From: an uncultured Tidjanibacter sp.
GTDB lineage: Bacteria; Bacteroidota; Bacteroidia; Bacteroidales; Rikenellaceae
Length of the DNA stretch: 6,607 nucleotides
Assembly: GCA_934663885.1 (NCBI GenBank)
Contig: CAKUKW010000117.1
Location: 1-6,607 of the forward strand
Direction of reading: 5' to 3'
Below are positions 1 to 5,600 of the stretch, piece after piece. The notes below the pieces were generated by a model that searched no databases, was not told the origin of the DNA, and was given only the letters and a program-made list of their open reading frames with translations. The position numbers and the translations under genes were made by a program. The first letter of the stretch is position 1; each line of letters begins with the position of its first letter.

Positions 1-1542
1 CTCTTTTTCACTTCTCTTGAGCGCTTTATCTGAAGTAAGCATATAACTGCACATAACCGGCGTGAGGGTTATCGCAACCACAAGAGAAGCGAACAGGGAT
101 ACAATGAACGATATCCCCAGCGGTTTGAGCATACGCCCCTCCATTCCCCCGAGGAAAAACAGCGGGATGAAGGCCACTATCGTTATAAGGGTGGCGTTCA
201 CTATCGATACGCGAATCTCCCGCGAGGCTTCGTACACTATCTTTATGTTATTCTCCCTCTCCTTTTTCGGCCTGAGGTAATTCTCCCGCAACCGTTTATA
301 AACATTCTCTACGTCTATGATCGCGTCGTCGACCAGCGAGCCGATAGCAATTGCTATACCTCCGAGGCTCATCGTATTAATAGTGAGTCCGAGTAATTTA
401 AGTACAAGCAGGGATATAAGGACGGATAAAGGGAGTGCGGCAAGCGAAATTACCGTCACACGGCCGTTCATAAGGAAGAAGAAGAGGACTATGATAACGA
501 ACAAGGCCCCTTCCAGCAAAGCTTTCTGGATATTGTTTATCGAACTGTCGATAAACTTTGACTGCCGGAAAATGTCGCTCGATATTTTGATGTCGGCAGG
601 CAGCGTTCTGGCAAGCTCTTCCAGAGATTCGTCAAGCTTATCGGTCAATTCTATCGTACTTGTATAGGGTTGCTTGGTAACGGTTATCAGCACAGCAGGT
701 TTTCCTTCGACAGAAGCTACTCCCAGTTGCGGGGATTTATTGCCGACTGTTATTTCAGCAACATCCTCCAAGTAAACGGGGAGCCCGTCATCAGACAGCT
801 TTATGATACTGCGGCCTATCTCTCCGGTATCCGTGGTAGAGATGATTCCCCTTACTATGAATTCGTTCCCGTATTCGTAAAGAACGCCACCTGAAGAGTT
901 GCGGTTCATTTCCCTTGCCGCTTCCAGAACTTCGTCGAGAGTAACTCCCAGAGAATACATCCTTTCGGGAGAAAGAAGTATCTGGTATTCTTTTATGTCA
1001 CCGCCGATGACCGCCACCTGCGACACCCCCGCTATCGAAAGCAGGCGTGGACGGATAGTCCAGTCGGCTATAGTACGCAAATCCTGCAAAGAAGTTTCTG
1101 CAGCCGTAAGACCTATTATCATCATCTCTCCGAGTATAGAAGACTGCGGCCCTAAAGTAGGCTGCCCTACCCCCGGCGGCAGCATCTCGGCTACCGACGC
1201 GAGCCTTTCCGATACTATCTGGCGGGCAATATAAATGTCCGTATTCCAGTCGAATTCTATCCATACTACGGAAAATCCGGTAGTGGACTGTGAACGCACA
1301 CGGCGCACATCCGTAGCGCCGTTAAGGGCGGTCTCTATCGGGAAAGTAACGAGCCTCTCCACCTCTTCCGCGGCCATCCCCTGCGACTCGGTCATGACGA
1401 CCACCGTAGGTGCATTCAGGTCGGGAAACACGTCGACCTCCATGTTGCGGGCAACGTAAATTCCGGCTATCGTAAGAAGAATGCAGGAAATTACGACCAG
1501 CAACCTGTTTTTAAGCGAAAACTTAATTACACTGTTGAGCAT
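1..1542 (-). CDS. CusA/CzcA-family heavy-metal efflux RND permease, N-terminal 514 residues (3' end outside window)
   Basis: Inner-membrane proton-driven pump of the HME-RND group, which exports metal ions through an adaptor and an outer-membrane channel. The frame is open from an ATG at 1542 to the window edge, 514 codons; the family is usually about 1000-1050 residues, so about half is present. Visible in order: first membrane helix (about residues 13-30), the motif EVDVFPDLNAPTV (35-47), the periplasmic porter segment (about 31-340), then helices near 342-358, 362-384, 391-415, 445-466 and 472-495. Helix 4 carries GSLVDDAIIDVEN (401-413): D405 and E412 match the proton-relay Asp408 and Glu415 of CzcA, but the position of CzcA Asp402 is Ala399. 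It starts 11 bp after the adaptor gene's stop, so the two are probably co-transcribed. Family assignment is firm. The metal is unknown, because the main metal-binding Met positions known in CusA lie in the missing half. Confidence 0.95.
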   Translation of the reverse strand, partial: MLNSVIKFSLKNRLLVVISCILLTIAGIYVARNMEVDVFPDLNAPTVVVMTESQGMAAEEVERLVTFPIETALNGATDVRRVRSQSTTGFSVVWIEFDWNTDIYIARQIVSERLASVAEMLPPGVGQPTLGPQSSILGEMMIIGLTAAETSLQDLRTIADWTIRPRLLSIAGVSQVAVIGGDIKEYQILLSPERMYSLGVTLDEVLEAAREMNRNSSGGVLYEYGNEFIVRGIISTTDTGEIGRSIIKLSDDGLPVYLEDVAEITVGNKSPQLGVASVEGKPAVLITVTKQPYTSTIELTDKLDESLEELARTLPADIKISSDIFRQSKFIDSSINNIQKALLEGALFVIIVLFFFLMNGRVTVISLAALPLSVLISLLVLKLLGLTINTMSLGGIAIAIGSLVDDAIIDVENVYKRLRENYLRPKKERENNIKIVYEASREIRVSIVNATLITIVAFIPLFFLGGMEGRMLKPLGISFIVSLFASLVVAITLTPVMCSYMLTSDKALKRSEKE

Positions 1543-1553
1543 GGCTTCCGGGA

Positions 1554-3002
1554 TTAATGGGTATGACCGTGAGGAATAGCGCCCGAGGCGGCTGCCATCT
1601 TAACGTTAACAGCACCACGCGTAACCACCCTATCACCTGGTTTAATGCCGGACAGGATCTCCACCATTTTTCCGTCGTCTGCTCCCAGCCTTACTTCACG
1701 CCTGTTGTAACAGTCGGCATCCAACTGTACATATACGTAATAGAGCCCCTGTTGCTCTGTGATGGCCGTAAGGGGCAGTGTAAGCACATTATCCCTCTTA
1801 CGGCTAAGAAGTGACACTTCAGCGTAAGCGCCGTCGGGAATACGTCCGTTGCCATCGAATTCGAACACCACAGGTATAAGTGCCGATCCCGGCGAAACGA
1901 TTTTACCCGCGGAGTAAAACGAGCCGTTCAGGGAACTGACCGTATAGTAAGAGTCTGATGAAGGAACACGGAAATTTGCATCCGAAATATTGTCCAGGCG
2001 GTCGAAATACTTTTGGGACACCAACGCCTTCAGTTGCATCCGGCCCTCTCTGGCAACTGTGGCCAAAGGCTGCCCCATTTCCACGAAATCACCGGCAGAA
2101 ACAGATACTTGTGCGAGATAGCCGGCCGCCGGGGATGAAATCGTTATGGAGCCATCCTCATTTGCATTCTTAACAGGTTCATATTCCGACTTTGCAGTCA
2201 GGTAGGCCGCCTGTGCGGCAGTAAACTCGGACTGGGAGATTATCATATCCTTGTAAAGCCTTTCGGCCCGTTCAAAGTCGGTTTTCGCCTGCTCGTAAGT
2301 TATTTTAGCTTTAAGTGCAGCATTGCCCGAGGCAAGGGAGCCGGAAGATATATAGAAAAGATTCTGACCTTTCTTGACTTCCGAACTCGCCATAATGCGG
2401 CCATCCACGAAAGTTACAACTCCCGAAACCGGTGCGGCAATAACAGATATGCCTCCCTGCGCCGCAGTGACTTCCCCACCGCATTTAATAACCTCCGAGA
2501 AAGAGCCTTTTACGGCTTTGCGTACTTCGAAATCCGTACGGGCGGCCTGTTCGGCCGGAAATACTATTTCATCGGGATCTGCGGCCGCTTCGTCATTATC
2601 ATGCCCTGCATGGAGCTCGTGGTTATGTCCTGATTGAGAATCAGAGGAATGATCGTGCCCGCACGAATCCCCTTCAACATGCGAATGGCCCGAATGTGCA
2701 TCAGCAGAGTTGTCATGTTCACAGTCACCGCCGTGCGAGTGACCTTCATGCGAATCATGGTTATGTTCTGCATGGACATCAGCGGAATGGTCATGATCAC
2801 AATTTTCTCCATGTACATGCCCTTCCCCGGAGTCGTGTGAATGGTCGTGACCGCAGTCACCGTGTTCATGGTTATGAGCAGTTTCCACATTCACGGAAGT
2901 TTGATTTTGCGGCTGGTCGGCCGCTTTCGTATTTGCGCGCCTTCCACACCCTATCGTGAGCGCTACGGCAAAAGCCATAACGCAGGTTAAATATTTTTTC
3001 AT
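1554..3002 (-). CDS. RND efflux periplasmic adaptor (CusB/HlyD type), lipoprotein with His-rich repeat domain
   Basis: Membrane-fusion protein that couples the adjacent RND permease to an outer-membrane channel. Residues 1-18 are a signal peptide (MKKYLT then a hydrophobic core) ending in LTIGC, so Cys19 is the probable lipidation site. The +2 residues GRR are basic and show no acidic export signal, which suggests the protein stays periplasmic. Residues 43-134 hold 26 His and 4 Cys in imperfect repeats. The conserved adaptor follows: barrel-sandwich/lipoyl halves (about 185-225 and 285-318) around an alpha-helical hairpin (about 226-282), a beta-barrel domain (about 319-400) and a membrane-proximal domain (about 405-472) with LTLPLTAI, EILSGIKPGDRVVTRGA and similar family signatures. 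The C-terminus PHGHTH adds three His. A start at 3002 gives a good signal peptide, and no Shine-Dalgarno is evident, as is usual in Bacteroidota. It lies 69 bp after the small His/Cys-rich gene and 11 bp before the permease gene. Cu, Ag, Zn, Co or Ni are all possible cargoes. Confidence 0.95.
   Translation of the reverse strand: MKKYLTCVMAFAVALTIGCGRRANTKAADQPQNQTSVNVETAHNHEHGDCGHDHSHDSGEGHVHGENCDHDHSADVHAEHNHDSHEGHSHGGDCEHDNSADAHSGHSHVEGDSCGHDHSSDSQSGHNHELHAGHDNDEAAADPDEIVFPAEQAARTDFEVRKAVKGSFSEVIKCGGEVTAAQGGISVIAAPVSGVVTFVDGRIMASSEVKKGQNLFYISSGSLASGNAALKAKITYEQAKTDFERAERLYKDMIISQSEFTAAQAAYLTAKSEYEPVKNANEDGSITISSPAAGYLAQVSVSAGDFVEMGQPLATVAREGRMQLKALVSQKYFDRLDNISDANFRVPSSDSYYTVSSLNGSFYSAGKIVSPGSALIPVVFEFDGNGRIPDGAYAEVSLLSRKRDNVLTLPLTAITEQQGLYYVYVQLDADCYNRREVRLGADDGKMVEILSGIKPGDRVVTRGAVNVKMAAASGAIPHGHTH
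2601..2876 (-). repeat. His-rich imperfect repeat region inside the RND adaptor gene
   Basis: Adaptor residues 43-134 contain four copies of a module with the core G-[DE]-x(0-1)-C-x-H-D-[HN]-S, with Cys at residues 50, 68, 94 and 114, each followed by spaced H-x-H or HSH/HNH groups. Counting gives 26 His in 92 residues; Asp, Glu, Gly and Ser make up most of the rest. The DNA is also partly repeated: catggttatg occurs near 2757 and again near 2869, and cagtcaccg occurs in two copies. The region looks like a low-complexity, probably disordered metal-binding segment that could vary in repeat number. Such His-rich tails are known in metal transport proteins; that this one binds metal is inferred. 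Confidence 0.85.
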
Positions 3003-3071
3003 TTCTGGTTTGGATTTAGATAACTTAAACAGATTACATCGTACCTACCCGAACCGGGGGCACGGCAGGGT

Positions 3072-3530
3072 TTAAGCTATAATGGCAGGAGCGCGCGACG
3101 GTATCGCCACGACGATATATTCCATTACAGGAATAAGGACATCAAGGCCTGACCGGTATTCGGCGAAGAGCCGGCTGGCTTCATCGCATGAGATCCGTCG
3201 CATAATTTCGTGTACAGAACCCGGCAGCGAAAGATCATCCGGAAGGCTGTATTCACAGGCGGATATTTCCAACTCCGGTTTCTCAGGCCCGGCGACAATT
3301 ATTTTATGGGATCCGCAATCGGCAGGCGCAGCATCTCCGTGATGCCCGTCGTGGGGGCCGTCACAGTGATTATCGCATAATGTGTCGTTGGAATGTGTAA
3401 TGTGAGAATAATCAAGACATGGAATGCTATTGCCCTTGTGGTGGTGGTGCGGCATAAGCGCTACGATATGCATAATAATACATACCGCAAAAACACACAT
3501 TACCGCTTTATTTTTCAGGATGCCTGACAT
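3072..3530 (-). CDS. Small membrane-anchored His/Cys-rich protein, putative periplasmic metal binder
   Basis: A 152-residue protein not recognised with certainty. It resembles short proteins with a hydrophobic start followed by PHHHH that sit beside CusBA-type genes in Bacteroidota (I recall one such group as DUF6769, unverified). Lys6 and Lys8 precede a hydrophobic segment (about 9-26) with no clear signal peptidase site, so it is probably an N-terminal anchor with the rest in the periplasm. Residues 28-75 hold 11 His and 4 Cys, including HHHH at 28-31, CDNHC at 52-56 and HDGHH at 60-64. The remainder (76-152) is less distinctive, with Cys92 and Cys115, and its last 20 residues are hydrophobic (VLIPVMEYIVVAIPSRAPAI). 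The start at 3530 is preferred to Met11 because it keeps the basic residues ahead of the hydrophobic segment. It is first in the efflux cluster, 69 bp before the adaptor. A role in metal sensing, buffering or delivery to the pump is inferred from composition and position. Confidence 0.8.
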   Translation of the reverse strand: MSGILKNKAVMCVFAVCIIMHIVALMPHHHHKGNSIPCLDYSHITHSNDTLCDNHCDGPHDGHHGDAAPADCGSHKIIVAGPEKPELEISACEYSLPDDLSLPGSVHEIMRRISCDEASRLFAEYRSGLDVLIPVMEYIVVAIPSRAPAIIA

Positions 3531-3537
3531 TGCAGAA

Positions 3538-3567
3538 CAAAAATAGTAATTTCCGGCTTATAACAAA
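3538..3567 (-). promoter_or_regulatory. Putative Bacteroidota-type promoter for the metal-efflux cluster
   Basis: On the - strand, TATTTTTG (3538-3545) matches the Bacteroidota -7 consensus TAnnTTTG exactly, and TTTG (3564-3567) matches the -33 element, with 18 bp between them. The expected transcript start is only a few bases before the ATG at 3530, so the message would have almost no leader. This would let the efflux genes be expressed apart from the Omp85 gene that ends 54 bp upstream. It is a pattern match only; AT-rich gaps produce some by chance. Confidence 0.5.
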
Positions 3568-3584
3568 TACCGTATTGATATAAA

Positions 3585-5465
3585 TTACCAATATTCGACT
3601 ATTTGGGGCTTATCGGGAATAAAATTAGGTATAGTAATACGTTTCTCGCTGCCGAGCCTTACGTATTCGGTCCTCATAAGGCCGCCTTTACCGAAGCCTA
3701 TCATGAAACTAAGTTCTATAGTACTGAATACCAACCTCTCGTTCTTGAGACGAATTCCGAATCCTACTGTGGAATAGATACTGTTCTTAAAAAAGTTGGA
3801 ATGATTTCCGATCAGGCCCACATCTACAAACCCGAATAACGCCAGCCTGAACCCTATGGGGTCCCACGGAGTAAAAAGCACCGTTTCATTATTAAGAACC
3901 AAACGGTTACGGCCTACGGCATAATCTTGGAAATAGCGGGGGCCGCTCTCTTTGGTCAGCCTGAGGTATTCGTTCACTCCTTCACTGCGATTCCAGCCCC
4001 TCATAATATTAAGGTTGACAAAATGGCGGAGTTGACTCCGGGGCCCCACATCTATGAGGTTTGTGAAATAAGTAAGGTTAAGGTTCAGTGCGGAGCGGTA
4101 AAAATCGCGCCCTTCAAAGCCGAAATATCCCCCTGCACGGATATCACCCATAAAATAGCCTATCGGAGTAAATCCTCCGCCTCGTGCGGACACTCCTGCA
4201 TACCACCCTTTCCCGTACTCCTGCCAGGTGTGCCCTCCGTTGATCTCAGCCATAAATCCTATAGGGATATACTCCCTGAAACCAGAACCGTAAACGAGGT
4301 TTGCCGCCATATATTTCTGCCTGTACATACCCAACGAACCCACCAGCATGCGACGGTCATGGAAGAAAGGGTTCAGCTCCGGGCCTGTTTTTACCGGCAC
4401 ATCGGTGAAATCGAGATAATGATAGCGCCCCATAACATAGAGACTGCTGTTCCATGGCTCTATATAAAAAGATTTGCCACCCCAAAGGTCAAATTCCTTT
4501 TTAGCGAATATCAGGTATTCGTTATCTCCCCTGATATCCTCCTGGGTGACATCCAGAACCCTTGTCTGCTCCCAGCCGCCTTTGGCTCCGAGCATATAGT
4601 CGTCTGGCAGCAGGAGGCTTTTACTTGCCGAACCCAGATAGGCGGTGCGCCAGAACGACTTACCGACTGTAAAATCCCCCTCGTAAAACGAGCCCAGCAT
4701 ATTTGGAATATAGTATTGAAGAAGGCTCCCTTCATAGGTGCCGTCTTTCCAATTGAAACTGGCCCTGTAACGGAGCCTGTTACCGGATCCGAGGATGTTA
4801 TGGTCATAAATGTCACCTGCCACCCTGCCGGTAAGCCCCCTGAGCATACCGTCTACACCTATGGTCCAACGGTCGCGGGTAATTATCTGCACCACAACCG
4901 CTGAAGTATCTTCCTTGTAAGGAGTCAGAATTATCTGTGCGTCGGCAAGGTATTTCCTGGATTTGAGCAGCTGCATGGTGCGGACTATAAGATCTGCGTC
5001 GATTTCGTCGCCGACTTCGAAAAGAAGATCGCGCCGGATGGTCGCTTTCCAGGTGTCCGCATGCACATACTCCATACTTTTCTGCAGTTTACTGCGAGCT
5101 TTGTCGAATATCGGCCGGGTGTACACGTCTATCGACACAATGGACTTACCCTCATAATGCTCATAATATTTCTGTTCGTCTATGACTTTGCGCCCGGTAG
5201 TGTCGCGGGGAGTTTTTATAAGCAAACTGTGCAGCCAATTGGCAAATTTATTCTTCTTCGCCCTTTCGGCGAGGTCGCTGTAAAAATCCTTATTTTTTTC
5301 CTCGGCTGGAGTAATAGTATCCGATACGTACTCTTTGATTGCTACGACCTCATGTTCTACTAATGTACTGTCGGGGGGAGGATCATAGCTAATTCCGGCA
5401 TACAGTTTTGCGCCGGACATCATAAAAACAGCAATGAATAATATGGCTCTGCTAAGTAAATGCAT
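3585..5465 (-). CDS. Omp85/BamA-like outer-membrane barrel protein with a single POTRA domain
   Basis: A complete 626-residue protein predicted to lie in the outer membrane. Residues 1-23 form a signal peptide with likely cleavage after LYA. A charged linker (about 30-100) leads to one POTRA-like domain (about 107-197) containing SIVSIDVYTRPIFD, IRRDLLFEVGDEIDADLI and LLKSRKYLADAQI, the usual order of a POTRA. The barrel begins near NILGSGNRLRYR (223-234) and runs in amphipathic strands rich in Tyr, Phe and Gly to a C-terminal surface-antigen-like region, with LNNETVLF (524-531) and GFVDVGLIG (545-553). E. coli BamA has five POTRA domains, so this is not the standard assembly factor; roles in lipid or protein insertion, or transport across the outer membrane, are possible. 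The usual [VIL]RGF barrel-loop motif is not evident; GPRYF (508-512) occupies about that place. The chain ends in Tyr-Trp. It is transcribed away from another Omp85-type gene and lies 54 bp before the efflux cluster. The exact role is unknown. Confidence 0.9.
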   Translation of the reverse strand: MHLLSRAILFIAVFMMSGAKLYAGISYDPPPDSTLVEHEVVAIKEYVSDTITPAEEKNKDFYSDLAERAKKNKFANWLHSLLIKTPRDTTGRKVIDEQKYYEHYEGKSIVSIDVYTRPIFDKARSKLQKSMEYVHADTWKATIRRDLLFEVGDEIDADLIVRTMQLLKSRKYLADAQIILTPYKEDTSAVVVQIITRDRWTIGVDGMLRGLTGRVAGDIYDHNILGSGNRLRYRASFNWKDGTYEGSLLQYYIPNMLGSFYEGDFTVGKSFWRTAYLGSASKSLLLPDDYMLGAKGGWEQTRVLDVTQEDIRGDNEYLIFAKKEFDLWGGKSFYIEPWNSSLYVMGRYHYLDFTDVPVKTGPELNPFFHDRRMLVGSLGMYRQKYMAANLVYGSGFREYIPIGFMAEINGGHTWQEYGKGWYAGVSARGGGFTPIGYFMGDIRAGGYFGFEGRDFYRSALNLNLTYFTNLIDVGPRSQLRHFVNLNIMRGWNRSEGVNEYLRLTKESGPRYFQDYAVGRNRLVLNNETVLFTPWDPIGFRLALFGFVDVGLIGNHSNFFKNSIYSTVGFGIRLKNERLVFSTIELSFMIGFGKGGLMRTEYVRLGSEKRITIPNFIPDKPQIVEYW

Positions 5466-5475
5466 AACTTTACGA

Positions 5476-5488
5476 ATCTTTCAAAGAT
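5476..5488. repeat. Perfect 6-bp inverted repeat overlapping the -7 element
   Basis: ATCTTT-C-AAAGAT is a 13-bp palindrome with a one-base centre, located over the predicted -7 element and transcript start of the gene at 5465. It could be an operator half-site pair, or simply chance in an AT-rich promoter. Arms this short with a one-base centre cannot form a useful hairpin. Confidence 0.4.
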
Positions 5489-5489
5489 A
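5482..5489 (-). promoter_or_regulatory. Putative -7 promoter element of the POTRA-containing Omp85 gene
   Basis: TATCTTTG on the - strand matches TAnnTTTG exactly and ends 16 bp before the ATG at 5465, giving a short leader of roughly 10 bases. No exact TTTG is found at the usual -33 distance; a T-rich stretch (TTTTTTCG) lies about 22 bp upstream. The element overlaps a perfect 6-bp inverted repeat (5476-5488). Confidence 0.5.
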
Positions 5490-5573
5490 ACGCATTTTTC
5501 AGTAGAACGTGCGAAAAAAGGTCGATTATTGCGTTCCTGGCCACTTTGCTACAGCTTGGTAAATCAAAATCAT

Positions 5574-5581
5574 TAACTTTG
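5574..5581 (+). promoter_or_regulatory. Putative -7 promoter element of the rightward Omp85-type gene
   Basis: TAACTTTG matches TAnnTTTG exactly and ends 19 bp before the ATG at 5601. A TTTG lies at 5545-5548, but the 25-bp gap is longer than typical, so the -33 element is uncertain. With the leftward element at 5482-5489, the 135-bp intergenic region appears to hold two divergent promoters that do not overlap. Confidence 0.5.
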
Positions 5582-5600
5582 CGACGAATTTTACAATACT

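Noticed and set aside
998..1264. 88-codon open frame on the - strand within the permease gene
   Set aside because: It is out of frame with the permease, whose continuous 514-codon frame across the region shows clear RND family sequence.
62..1459. Several + strand open frames antisense to the permease gene
   Set aside because: They have no signal peptides, domains or promoters of their own, and the - strand permease frame accounts for the region.
2601..2876. Possible CRISPR-like or tandem-repeat array
   Set aside because: The repeats are short, imperfect and irregularly spaced, and are explained by the repeated Cys/His coding pattern in the adaptor.
2564..2890. 108-codon open frame on the - strand in the His-rich region
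   Set aside because: It is an out-of-frame reading of the adaptor's repeated His/Asp codons. Its Met/Thr/Ile-rich product is a by-product of the CAT/GAC repeats.
3003..3071. Possible terminator between the small His/Cys-rich gene and the adaptor
   Set aside because: The only hairpin is CCCG-GTT-CGGG (4 bp) with no following T-run, so read-through into the adaptor is more likely.
3927..4904. Long open frame of 325 codons on the + strand inside the Omp85 gene
   Set aside because: It is exactly codon-aligned antisense to the Omp85 gene, so it stays open because that gene rarely uses TTA, CTA or TCA codons here. Its translation has no recognisable domain or signal, while the sense protein has signal peptide, POTRA and barrel strands.
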